Position numbers and translations under genes: made by a program. DNA of 42,353 nucleotides from Paracoccaceae bacterium (GTDB taxonomy: Bacteria > Pseudomonadota > Alphaproteobacteria > Rhodobacterales > Rhodobacteraceae). The notes under the pieces are model-generated. The model worked only from the letters and a program-made list of their open reading frames with translations. It searched no databases and was not told the DNA's origin. Numbering within the stretch: position 1 is the first letter of the stretch; each line of letters begins with the position of its first letter. Location: NCBI GenBank assembly GCA_027489355.1, contig JAIXZY010000069.1, forward strand, positions 1 to 42,353, in the 5' to 3' direction. Below are positions 23,507 to 30,653 of the stretch, one piece after another.

Positions 23507-24138
23507 CAGCCGGCCTCCCGCTCTTCCGCCTCCTCTTCCGCCAGGGCCGAGGCCACCTCGGCCTGGACCGCGGCGTCGTCCTCGGCGTCGTCCGCCTCGA
23601 CCTCGCCGACCGCGCCCGACGCGATCTGCGCCGCCAGATCCGCGAAGGCCCTCTCAATCTCGTCTTCCAGCTGGGCCACGACCGCCCGTGGATCCTTGCA
23701 GGCCGCCAGCCATTCGGCCTGCGACCGCACCACGGACAGCATCCGCTCGCGCGCCACCCGTCCGAACTCCGTCGCCCGCCGGGCGTATTCCTCCAGCGGC
23801 ACCAGGTCCCCGGCCTTGCGGGCGTTGTCCAGCTGCAGCTTCTCGGTCTGCTGACGGATCAGGTCCGTCCGCACGTCCGCCAGGCTCCCGCCCGCCGCCG
23901 CCGGGCCAGCCGGAGCCGCCAGCGGCAAGTCCGCCTGCGGCTGACTGTCCGCCGCCCGAGGCCGGCCCCGTGCCGGGTCCAGCTTTGCGTTCAGCCGCGC
24001 CTCAGTCCTGGCCACGTCGACCAACAGCTTCGCCGGGTTCGCCGGATCCTCGGCCATGACCAGCAGGTCAGCCTTGGCCCAGTTGGAAACCGCCGACGCG
24101 CCAACGCCGCGGCGCTTCGCAAAGGCCCCCTTGGTCAT
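23506..24138 (-). CDS. Terminase small subunit
   Basis: A 210-aa protein from ATG 24138 (MTKGAFAKRRGVGASAVSNW). It opens with a helix-turn-helix like Nu1-type small terminases, followed by a Pro/Ala-rich linker. A central helical domain (DVRTDLIRQQTEKLQLDNARKAGDLVPLEEYARRATEFGRVARERML) and a very acidic C terminus (EVEADDAEDDAAVQAEV) complete it. It binds packaging-site DNA and recruits the large subunit. The frame stays open to TTG 24186, and GTG starts at 24180 and 24162 are alternatives; none has a clear ribosome site. Stop and terminase large start overlap by one base. Confidence 0.85.
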   Translation of the reverse strand: MTKGAFAKRRGVGASAVSNWAKADLLVMAEDPANPAKLLVDVARTEARLNAKLDPARGRPRAADSQPQADLPLAAPAGPAAAGGSLADVRTDLIRQQTEKLQLDNARKAGDLVPLEEYARRATEFGRVARERMLSVVRSQAEWLAACKDPRAVVAQLEDEIERAFADLAAQIASGAVGEVEADDAEDDAAVQAEVASALAEEEAEEREAG

Positions 24139-24277
24139 CAGGACAACGGGCGACTTCACGGAGTTCAAAATCCTATTCACGGCCAAAGCGCTGCGATTTC
24201 GCGCTCTGCCCCACCGTATACAGGCCGGCCCCCTGGAAAGGACCCGCGGCAGTGTCTAGGCCATTGATCGGGCACGA

Positions 24278-24312
24278 AAAAGCCCGCCGGGCCGGGGGGC
24301 GGGGCGGGCTTC
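24278..24312 (-). terminator. Strong terminator between early and late leftward genes
   Basis: On the minus strand, GAAGCCCGCC...GGCGGGCTTTTT forms a long GC stem followed by five T residues. It lies 34 bases past the stop of the last early gene (24346). The rest of the gap (24139-24345) shows no gene. A terminator here implies either late-gene antitermination or a late promoter between about 24140 and 24277. Confidence 0.8.
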
Positions 24313-24345
24313 AGACGCACGTTTCAGAACATCGCTGTTGTGAAC

Positions 24346-25047
24346 TTACGTGCCCCTGATTCGCAAGGCCCCCGTTTCGGCGAGGCTGACCCGCACCTTG
24401 GCCAAGGCGGCCTTCAGCGCCGCGAGGCGCATACGCCGGGCGCCGCCCGAGAGTTCCCGCGGCCCGATCGGGCGACCTTCCACGGCCACGGCGCGCAGGA
24501 CTTCGACGCCGAGAGGGCTGGCCACGGCCCGTTCGGCCGTCGTCACCCGCACCAGCAGGGCCGCCCGACGCAGGCAACCGACGACCCGCGCCGTCGAGGA
24601 CGACGCGCCGCCGCGCACCTCGCCCAGCTGGCCCAGTTGCGACCCCAACCCTGACAGGACGGCCGCCTCGACCAGCGACCGCAGCTGCAGCGCCGTGTTC
24701 GCCTCCGTCTCCGTCAGCGCACCCGACCGCACCAGGGACAACAGGCCGTCCCGGCTCTTGACCCGCTTGGCCCCGGCGTCGTTCCAGTCTTCCAGAGCCC
24801 GGGCGTCGCCCTGGGCCTGGGCCAGAAAGGTCGCCTCACGATCGCGGCTCAGCTCATCGCGCACCTCGGCGGCGATGCGCCCGGCTTCGCCACGTTCGGC
24901 GGGGTCTGCCCTCACGGCCAGACGGGCGGCATAGGCGAGGCGGCGGCGCTGACCCATGTCGGCGCCCAGCATCTCGGCATGCAGGTTCAGGTACACGGCC
25001 AGCGGCTCCCCTTCTTCGCGGTCTCGCATGGTCACGGCGCGGGTCAT
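24346..25047 (-). CDS. Conserved prophage protein at the early/late boundary, possible late regulator
   Basis: This 233-aa protein is helical and basic. Blocks such as VKSRDGLLSLVRSGALTETEANTALQLRSLVEAA, GLGSQLGQLGEVRGG and the C-terminal VLRAVAVEGRPIGPRELSGGARRMRLAALKAALAKV form a pattern I associate with prophage proteins in alphaproteobacteria that lie just upstream of terminase. The C terminus looks like a helix-turn-helix. It is the last gene before the early terminator, the slot of late activators or antiterminators; function is inferred. Three GTTCC boxes of the symmetric array lie directly upstream of its start. Confidence 0.6.
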   Translation of the reverse strand: MTRAVTMRDREEGEPLAVYLNLHAEMLGADMGQRRRLAYAARLAVRADPAERGEAGRIAAEVRDELSRDREATFLAQAQGDARALEDWNDAGAKRVKSRDGLLSLVRSGALTETEANTALQLRSLVEAAVLSGLGSQLGQLGEVRGGASSSTARVVGCLRRAALLVRVTTAERAVASPLGVEVLRAVAVEGRPIGPRELSGGARRMRLAALKAALAKVRVSLAETGALRIRGT

Positions 25048-25262
25048 CGGGCCGGTCTCCCGACCGTTCCGGCGGCGTTCCGGCCTCCGTTCCAGTCTAT
25101 CTTTCTGAATAGTCTATAGAAATAGAGAGGGCGGAACGGTCGGAACGCCTGGAACGCACCTGTGCCCCTCGCCTGCCTGCGCCTGCGCCCACTTGCGGGA
25201 GGATGTTCTGGCGTTCCGACCGTTCCGACCGTTCCGGGCGGCGGTTTCTTCAATGCGATCAT
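25044..25262 (-). CDS. Possible small protein encoded across the iteron array
   Basis: This is a 72-aa open frame whose ATG overlaps the helicase stop (ATGA at 25259-25262). Its stop overlaps the next gene start (ATGA at 25044-25047). Both junctions match the coupling seen through the rest of the operon, which favours translation. Against it, most of the sequence is simply the translation of the repeated GTTCC/GGAAC boxes (GTVGTVGT, FRPFRP), with basic patches and no recognisable domain. It could be a real small basic protein or a bridging frame with no function. Confidence 0.35.
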   Translation of the reverse strand: MIALKKPPPGTVGTVGTPEHPPASGRRRRQARGTGAFQAFRPFRPLYFYRLFRKIDWNGGRNAAGTVGRPAR

Positions 25263-25301
25263 GGGATTGCCTCGGAACGGTCGCCGGAACGCGGCCGGAA
25301 C
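25066..25301. repeat. Mirror-symmetric array of twelve GTTCC/GGAAC boxes (candidate origin)
   Basis: GTTCC occurs at 25066, 25077, 25089, 25213, 25222 and 25231. GGAAC occurs at 25133, 25142, 25151, 25274, 25286 and 25297. Spacings are 11,12 / 9,9 / 9,9 / 12,11 and all pairs mirror around about 25184. Outer triplets share an inverted repeat of about 30 bases; inner triplets share a 9-bp iteron GTTCCGACC. An AT-rich patch (25094-25130) containing TCTATAGA lies between two triplets. It lies across the 3' end of the helicase gene and the region beyond. It looks like a replication origin or a complex operator. Confidence 0.8.
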
Positions 25302-27085
25302 GGTTTCTCAAGCCAGGGGGTAAGGGGGATGGCGATCGACCGCGACTTCCGGCCAATGCCGAACGTCAGCGGCGGCGCAGCCCAGGTCGCGAAGTCGGGC
25401 CCGGCGTCGTCCAGATAGCCCAGCGCGCGACGGTGATCCTTCCATCGGGTCCGGCCGAAGATGCGCTCCACCCCAGGGTGCTGATTGGCCACCAGCAGCC
25501 AAGGCCCGGGCCGACCGTCGGGCGACAGGTCGAAATCGATCCGCAGCCCATGCTCCTTCAGATCGCCGCGATGGTCCTTCGCCGACATGGGATCGCCGCC
25601 CAGCGTGGCTTCCACCAGCTCGCCGATCGACGCTCGCCGCCCACCGTGGACCAGCCCCGAGTCCCAGCCCAGCAGGTGCGCCAGGGCCGCCTGCCCGGCA
25701 TTCACCTCGCCGTCCGCCTCAGCCCGCTCGGCCAGCAACGCGCCCCAGATCCGCGCCTCTTCCGCCGCCTGGTCCTCATCCAGCGCCAGGTCGCTCAGGA
25801 TCAGACGCCGCCCGGCCGCGAGGGCCGCGATCAGATCGGCGTTGCGGGGCGAAGCGCCCCCGTCAACCAGGGCCGCCTTGATGGCCAGCACGTCCTCGCG
25901 ATACCGCCCGGCCAGCCCCAGCGCCCGCCCCAGCAGGCCCGGCGCCGCCCCTCTCGCGCGGGTCGCCGCCGTCGCCAGATCGGTGTCCGACAACCGGGGG
26001 CGGGGGGGTGGCCCATCGGCCGCCCCCCCGCCGTCGTCGCCGGTCCTCAACCTCAGCATCCGCACCTCGGCCACCCGCGTGGCCAAGGCCTGATCCAGCT
26101 TCGGCGGGTCGGCGGCGGCCAGCAGCACGGCCCCGACGGCCGTCTGGGCCACGTCATGCTGCTTTCTGCTGGCCCCCTCGCCGGTCGACATCAGGCGCAG
26201 CGTGTTCAGCACCAGCTCGACCGCGCCGGGCAGACCGTCCCCGGTCGCGCCCTCGGCTTCGTCGACCACCACGGGCCGCGCCATGCCGCTGATCTCCTTT
26301 CGGAAACCCGCGTCGGTGAAGCTGTTCATCACCTCGCCGGCCAAGGCCGACAGCAGGCCATGCACGAACGCGAGGAAGGTCGTCTTTCCCGACCCCGGCC
26401 GGGCATGCAGCAACACATGCACCCGGAACGGCGCCACCCCGCCCAGCAGGGCCAGCCCCACCCAGCCGCAGATCACGTCCGCCCCGGTCAGGCCGTCCTC
26501 ACCGACCGCCTCGAAACTCCAGGCGTCCATGTGATCGCGCAGCCAGCGCCCGACCTCCGGCCCGCACGCCCGCCCCGGCTCCGGCGCCGCCGGCATCAGC
26601 CGGTACAGCGGCCCGCTCCGGGCCTTCAGCGCCTCTGTGACCGACTTGACCACCACCTGGCCGTCGGGGCCGCGGAACTCGACCTCATTGCCCCGGTGCA
26701 GCACGGTCACGCCCGGCCCGCCGGGCCAGACGCCCAGATTGCGCATCACGCGGCCCGCGTCCCACTTGCCCGCATGCCGGCACTGGCGGTTAAACCAGAT
26801 GGTGGCCAGGTCCCGCTGGAACTTGTCGTCGCTGTCGCGCCAATAGGTCAGGAAGCTCTGCCCCGCCTCGCAAGCGAAGATGTCGGTGCGCAGCATCGTG
26901 CCGATCTTGCTGGCCAGTTCGATCCGGATCTCGCCCTCGGGCATGGCGAAGATCACCCGCGGCCCGTCGAAGCCGAGGAACACGACCGGACAGTCGTCCA
27001 GCGGCGGATTCGGAAACGCGCCCAGCCGGCGCTCCGTGTCCGGATCGGCCTCGCTCAGAACGTCCAGGGGCTCTTCCACACTCAC
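25259..27085 (-). CDS. Phage replication ATPase/helicase (DUF927-like)
   Basis: A 608-aa protein with an N-terminal DUF927-like region (about 30-190) and a P-loop ATPase. Walker A is ARPGSGKTT (about 228-236) and Walker B PVVVDEAEG (about 271-279), with an Arg-rich sensor region after LLAAADPPKLDQALATRVAEVRM. Helicases of this type act with a cognate primase at phage or plasmid origins. GTG 27085 overlaps the primase stop (GTGA). Its last codons contain three GGAAC boxes of the symmetric array, so gene and candidate origin overlap, as in lambda O. Confidence 0.8.
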   Translation of the reverse strand: MSVEEPLDVLSEADPDTERRLGAFPNPPLDDCPVVFLGFDGPRVIFAMPEGEIRIELASKIGTMLRTDIFACEAGQSFLTYWRDSDDKFQRDLATIWFNRQCRHAGKWDAGRVMRNLGVWPGGPGVTVLHRGNEVEFRGPDGQVVVKSVTEALKARSGPLYRLMPAAPEPGRACGPEVGRWLRDHMDAWSFEAVGEDGLTGADVICGWVGLALLGGVAPFRVHVLLHARPGSGKTTFLAFVHGLLSALAGEVMNSFTDAGFRKEISGMARPVVVDEAEGATGDGLPGAVELVLNTLRLMSTGEGASRKQHDVAQTAVGAVLLAAADPPKLDQALATRVAEVRMLRLRTGDDGGGAADGPPPRPRLSDTDLATAATRARGAAPGLLGRALGLAGRYREDVLAIKAALVDGGASPRNADLIAALAAGRRLILSDLALDEDQAAEEARIWGALLAERAEADGEVNAGQAALAHLLGWDSGLVHGGRRASIGELVEATLGGDPMSAKDHRGDLKEHGLRIDFDLSPDGRPGPWLLVANQHPGVERIFGRTRWKDHRRALGYLDDAGPDFATWAAPPLTFGIGRKSRSIAIPLTPWLEKPFRPRSGDRSEAIP

Positions 27086-28320
27086 GCCGCGACCCTGCCT
27101 TCCGGACCCTTACGGGCCCTCAGTTCATCGTTGAAATCACGCCCCGGCGCGGGCGCCACGGCGGTCGCGGACTGGGCCCCGGCCGCCTTCCACGCCTGCG
27201 CCGACAACCGCGCGCACAGCCGCGCCCGCGCCTCGGCGTCCAGCGTCACCTCGCACGGCCGCCGCCGCCGGCTGCGCGCCTTCAGGGTCAAGGGGCTCAT
27301 GTCCCGATCGACCCCGATCATCACCCGGGGCACGCCCGGCCAGACGAAGGCGGGCTTCTCGGGATCCGGCTGCGGCGCCCAGGCGTCGATCCGCCGGTCG
27401 TCATCCTTCAGAAGCCGCCCCTGCAGCCGGTCCAGGCTCAGCGCCGCCCAGGCGCGGGGCAGGCTGCCGGTCCGCATCAGATGCAGGCTGGCCAGCGACA
27501 GGCTGGACTCGATGCCCTCGGCCCCGATCGCCAGACCGTCGCCCGCATGGCCCTCCAGCGAAGGTCCGATCAGCCAGGCCCCGCCGGGCCGACCGTCCAG
27601 CGACTGCGGCCCCCACATGATCTTCGACGGCGCATGGTCGCTCTCCGCCTTGCCGGATCCGCCGGGAGCCAGATAGGTCGCGTGGATCCCGCCCGGGGCC
27701 ACCGGCCGCCCGTCCGGGCCCGCCACCACGACCAGGGCGATCATGGCTGGCGCAGTCACCCAGCGCCGCGACCCGTCGTCGAACCACCACTTGGCCGCGG
27801 GATGAAATCTCAGGTTCCGCACCGCCGCCGCGATCACCCCGGGCACGATGCACCGCGCCGCCAGATAGGCCTCGACCGCCGTCCCGGCGGCCGGCCGGGC
27901 GGCGCGCCAGATCTCCGCCGCGATCCGCGCCGTCGTCTCCGATCGCCCGCCCTCGGCCCGTGCCCGCACCGGCGGCCGCGACGGCTTCGGCAGTTCGGTC
28001 ATCCCGGCCAGCCGCCGCGCGGCCTCCAGGATCGACCCGCCCCTCAGCGCCCGCTCCAGATCGACGACGTCGCCGCCCTCGCCGCATTTGTAGCAATGGA
28101 AACGCCCGTCCCGGACCTCGAACGGCTCCGACCTCAGGGCCTTCTTCTTGCGCTTCCTGACCCCGCCCTCGGCCGGCTTCGCCACGGCCCGACATCCCGG
28201 CAGGGGACACGCCCCCCGCCCTCGCGTCAGCTTCGTCGCGCGCCCGGCCAGGGCCTCGATCGACACCTGCCGACACGCCGCATCGACCGCCGCCTTCACC
28301 GTCGCCAGGGCGTCACTCAC
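27082..28320 (-). CDS. DNA primase with CHC2-type zinc finger and Toprim-like domain
   Basis: A 412-aa protein. GTG 28320 is chosen because AGGAGG lies upstream; the longer frame to 28374 runs through a palindrome and the preceding gene. The zinc motif has C38, C43, C76 and C79 (ACPLPGC...FHCYKCGEGGDVVDL). A middle domain (AYLAARCI, LRFHPAAKWW) and a Toprim-like domain follow (AIGAEGIESSLSLASL, then VMIGVDRDMSP), giving the acidic metal-binding residues. It should make RNA primers for phage replication. It is coupled by GTGA overlaps to the small gene upstream and the ATPase downstream. Confidence 0.85.
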   Translation of the reverse strand: MSDALATVKAAVDAACRQVSIEALAGRATKLTRGRGACPLPGCRAVAKPAEGGVRKRKKKALRSEPFEVRDGRFHCYKCGEGGDVVDLERALRGGSILEAARRLAGMTELPKPSRPPVRARAEGGRSETTARIAAEIWRAARPAAGTAVEAYLAARCIVPGVIAAAVRNLRFHPAAKWWFDDGSRRWVTAPAMIALVVVAGPDGRPVAPGGIHATYLAPGGSGKAESDHAPSKIMWGPQSLDGRPGGAWLIGPSLEGHAGDGLAIGAEGIESSLSLASLHLMRTGSLPRAWAALSLDRLQGRLLKDDDRRIDAWAPQPDPEKPAFVWPGVPRVMIGVDRDMSPLTLKARSRRRRPCEVTLDAEARARLCARLSAQAWKAAGAQSATAVAPAPGRDFNDELRARKGPEGRVAA

Positions 28321-28541
28321 GCGCGGCCCTCCTGACGAAGGCCCTTCGCTGGCGGCGTCTTGAAGTCGACGCATCCGGCAGATTTGAGATAGGTCGCCGC
28401 AAGATCGTCGGCGGTCACATCGAAACGACCCCGGCGATGCAGCACAGTCAGCATGCTGCCGATCGCGTGGTTACGCGACCAGGCCTTCAGGCCGGTGTCG
28501 TGGCCATCCAGATAGATGATGCTGGCCTTGGGCAGCTTCAA
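28317..28541 (-). CDS. Small protein between methyltransferase and primase
   Basis: A 74-aa protein (KLPKASIIYLDGHDTGLKAWSRNH...). Start TTG 28541 is inferred from a GGGGAGG site just upstream and a TTGA overlap with the methyltransferase stop. The stop overlaps the primase GTG. It has a central helix-rich region (SMLTVLHRRGRFDVTADDLAATYLKSAG) that could be part of a helix-turn-helix, but no family was recognised. Its last codons contain an exact copy of the dispersed palindrome (28336-28348), so the extreme C terminus (KGLRQEGRA) may be unimportant. Confidence 0.55.
   Translation of the reverse strand: MKLPKASIIYLDGHDTGLKAWSRNHAIGSMLTVLHRRGRFDVTADDLAATYLKSAGCVDFKTPPAKGLRQEGRA
28336..28348. 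repeat. Dispersed palindrome CGAAGGSCCTTCG, copy 4
   Basis: Exact CGAAGG-C-CCTTCG, located 16 bases upstream of the primase GTG start and inside the last codons of the preceding small gene. Confidence 0.8.
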
Positions 28542-29497
28542 ACCACCCTCCCCAGATCCACCAGGATCTCCCAGCCCTCGGCGCTCGGCCGGAACCGCCG
28601 TCCGCCCAGCCGGTCTTCCGGCGCATGTTCCAGCAGCCCGAAGCTCTTCATCGTGGCCAGAACCCCGCCGGGATAAACGCCCGCCAGCGGCGTCACCCCC
28701 CGCTCGCCCCCGTCCCGCGCCACGGCTTCCAGCAGCTGCAGATGCCGGTCCGTCACCTGATCCCCGGTCGACGTCCGCCCGGCCTGGGCCGCGCCCCATG
28801 ACCGGCGCAGGGCGAACCTCAGGTCCGACCGCCGGAACAGCCTCTGGCGCGTCCCCGGCGGAATCGGCTCTACGGCTGGCCGCCAGGCGTCGCCGATCCG
28901 CGCCATGAACCGCTGCGGCCGAAGCTCGGGCTTGATCCAGATGAACCAGGCATAGAAGGCCGCCGACGCCGTCTCCGGATCATACCGGCCGCGCAGCATC
29001 GGCAGGCGCTCGCTGAACGGCGCGATCACCGTCACCGGCCGCTCCCCGAACAGCAGCGGATGCCGCCCGGTCCCTTCCAGGAACCCGGTCCTCAGCAACA
29101 GGGCCACCCCCCGCCGCGCCGTTTCCCACGCCCGCGCCGCGAACGCCGCCGCCGGTTCAAACGGCGGATTGGTGATCACCCAGTCGGGCCGCCCGAACGG
29201 GGTCGGATCAGGGCCCAGAAAGTCATGGATGGCGTTGCCGTCATAGGCATAGGCGTCCGACGTCACGACGTGGGGGAAGGCGTCCCTCAGCCCGTGCGCC
29301 ATATGCCCCGCGCCGCAGGCACACTCCCACACAGTCCGCGCCCCGGGGTCCAGCCGCTTGACGACCTCGGCCCCCGCCCGCGCACCCCAGGGCGGCGTCG
29401 GGAAGAAATCGATGGAGTCCGCCGAGGCGTCGCGCGACGCCATCACGGCCAGAGCATTACGCGGCATCGCGGGCGCGTCGGGGTTCAGGCCGGTCAT
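28538..29497 (-). CDS. DNA N6-adenine methyltransferase-like protein
   Basis: A 319-aa protein. It has IDFFPTPPWGARAGAEVV, an AdoMet-binding motif I (VWECACGAGHMAHGL, about 56-70) and the catalytic NPPF (about 110-113), the signature of amino-methyltransferases acting on adenine N6. FFPTPPWGA is common in phage-encoded versions. The last 75 residues (TGDQVTDRHLQLLEAVARDGGERGVTPLAGV...GWEILVDL) look like a winged helix, perhaps DNA-binding. It likely protects phage DNA from restriction or modulates GANTC-type methylation; target unknown. ATGA and TTGA overlaps link it to its neighbours. Start 29497 avoids overlap with two other genes. Confidence 0.8.
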   Translation of the reverse strand: MTGLNPDAPAMPRNALAVMASRDASADSIDFFPTPPWGARAGAEVVKRLDPGARTVWECACGAGHMAHGLRDAFPHVVTSDAYAYDGNAIHDFLGPDPTPFGRPDWVITNPPFEPAAAFAARAWETARRGVALLLRTGFLEGTGRHPLLFGERPVTVIAPFSERLPMLRGRYDPETASAAFYAWFIWIKPELRPQRFMARIGDAWRPAVEPIPPGTRQRLFRRSDLRFALRRSWGAAQAGRTSTGDQVTDRHLQLLEAVARDGGERGVTPLAGVYPGGVLATMKSFGLLEHAPEDRLGGRRFRPSAEGWEILVDLGRVV

Positions 29498-29703
29498 CCG
29501 ACGCCCCACAGCTTGCGCAGGTCGGCCTCGGCCCGCCCCGTCATCTTCGCCAGATTGCCCCAGCTCACGTTGCGCGCCCGGCCCTCCCGGATCATGGCGA
29601 TCACCGCCCGGTCCCCGGCCAGATCGCCCGGATGCGCGCCCTTGTCGGCGGGCGGGCCGCCTATCCTGTCGGACTGGTGGAAGGCATCCTTGCGGGTCTT
29701 CAT
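29494..29703 (-). CDS. Small HTH-like protein
   Basis: A 69-aa protein starting MKTRKDAFHQSDRIGG. Its second half (DRAVIAMIREGRARNVSWGNLAKMTGRAEADLRKLW) reads as a helix-turn-helix. It is joined to both neighbours by four-base ATGA overlaps. It may be a small regulator or accessory replication factor of the leftward early operon. No named family recognised. Confidence 0.6.
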   Translation of the reverse strand: MKTRKDAFHQSDRIGGPPADKGAHPGDLAGDRAVIAMIREGRARNVSWGNLAKMTGRAEADLRKLWGVG

Positions 29704-30257
29704 CGGGCCGCACCCCGGATGGCCACCATCATGTCGCGCCCGTTCAGATCGAACAGCCACGCCACCTCGCGCGGCGTCCACCCGGCCGCCAGGAACTGCC
29801 GGCACCAGCCCAGCACGCGCGGCGGAATCCTCAGGGGCCTCGGGGCCGCGGCCGTGGCCGCACGGCGCACCGGATGGCCCGACGGGGTCAGATCGGCGGC
29901 CTTCGCCACGACCGGCTCAGGCGCGACGGGCATCGGCGGCGGCGGCACAGCGGCGGGCATCGGCGGCGGCGGCACAGCGACGGGCGCGGGCACAGGCGGC
30001 GCAGTCTCAACCGGATCCGCGACCGCCTCGGGCGCCACATCCTCGACAACCTTGGGCGGCGGCACGGGCCGCCGAGCCGGGTCGACCTCCCCGGCCTTCG
30101 CCGCCGCGCGGGCCTGCACCGTCTCGACCGGCGCCGCGACCTCGACCTTCGCCGCCGCCCGCGCCCGCTTCACCCAGGCCAGACTGCGCCCCAGTGTCCG
30201 CGCCACGCTGTCATCGGCCATCGACGACAGCACCATGCCCCGCTCGAACTCGGTCAT
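29700..30257 (-). CDS. Two-ended HTH protein with proline-rich linker
   Basis: A 185-aa protein. The N terminus (MTEFERGMVLSSMADDSVARTLGRSLAWVKRARAAAK) and C terminus (RVLGWCRQFLAAGWTPREVAWLFDLN) each look like a helix-turn-helix. They are joined by an Ala/Pro/Val-rich linker containing PPPPMP twice, encoded by a 27-bp tandem repeat. It overlaps the next gene by four bases. A DNA-binding role in early regulation is inferred from the two HTH-like ends and its place directly below the Cro-like gene. Confidence 0.55.
   Translation of the reverse strand: MTEFERGMVLSSMADDSVARTLGRSLAWVKRARAAAKVEVAAPVETVQARAAAKAGEVDPARRPVPPPKVVEDVAPEAVADPVETAPPVPAPVAVPPPPMPAAVPPPPMPVAPEPVVAKAADLTPSGHPVRRAATAAAPRPLRIPPRVLGWCRQFLAAGWTPREVAWLFDLNGRDMMVAIRGAAR
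29924..29977. repeat. 27-bp tandem duplication
   Basis: Two adjacent 27-bp units (29924-29950 and 29951-29977) differ at one base. They encode PPPPMP-containing repeats in the linker of a minus-strand protein. Such in-frame repeats change linker length by slippage. Confidence 0.8.
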
Positions 30258-30260
30258 GGC

Positions 30261-30653
30261 TCAGAGATCCGCATAGGGCGCGCGGTATCCCCGCGCCGGG
30301 GCGTCCTCGCCGACCGGCGCGACGGGCTCGGCCGCGTCCGCCAGCAGCTGGTCCACCAGCCCCGCCGCCGCGATCAGGGCGGGCCTCAGCCCCTGGCGCA
30401 CGCCCACATCACCCTGCCGGCCATAGGCGACGGCGGCGGCGGTCAGAACTCCGCACACCAGCCCCCGGGGCCAGGGCGCGGCCGGAACCCAGCACGTGCG
30501 CGCCCTCAGGGCCTGCGACGCCAGCAGCTCCAGCGCCGCCAACGTCGGCGCATCCGTTGCCACCACCTCATGGACCTGCCCGATCAGCTGGGCCCACTTC
30601 GCGCGGTCCTGGGCGTGGTCGACCGGCGGGCTTTCGAGGCGGCGGCGGCTCAC
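30261..30653 (-). CDS. Hypothetical early protein
   Basis: A 130-aa, mostly helical, alanine-rich protein. It begins MSRRRLESPPVDHAQDRAKWAQLIGQVHEVVATDAPTL and ends DAPARGYRAPYADL. GTG 30653 overlaps the stop of the Cro-like frame (GTGA). I did not recognise a family. Its position as the second gene of the leftward early operon suggests a role in the lytic switch or in takeover of host functions, but nothing in the sequence shows which. Confidence 0.5.
   Translation of the reverse strand: MSRRRLESPPVDHAQDRAKWAQLIGQVHEVVATDAPTLAALELLASQALRARTCWVPAAPWPRGLVCGVLTAAAVAYGRQGDVGVRQGLRPALIAAAGLVDQLLADAAEPVAPVGEDAPARGYRAPYADL

Noticed and set aside
25193-27676. An 827-codon plus-strand open frame over the helicase and primase
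   Set aside because: It is antisense to genes with clear Walker and zinc motifs and has a shadow-type composition.
29924-29977. Possible CRISPR-like or regulatory repeat
   Set aside because: Only two adjacent 27-bp units without spacers, coding for a proline-rich linker.
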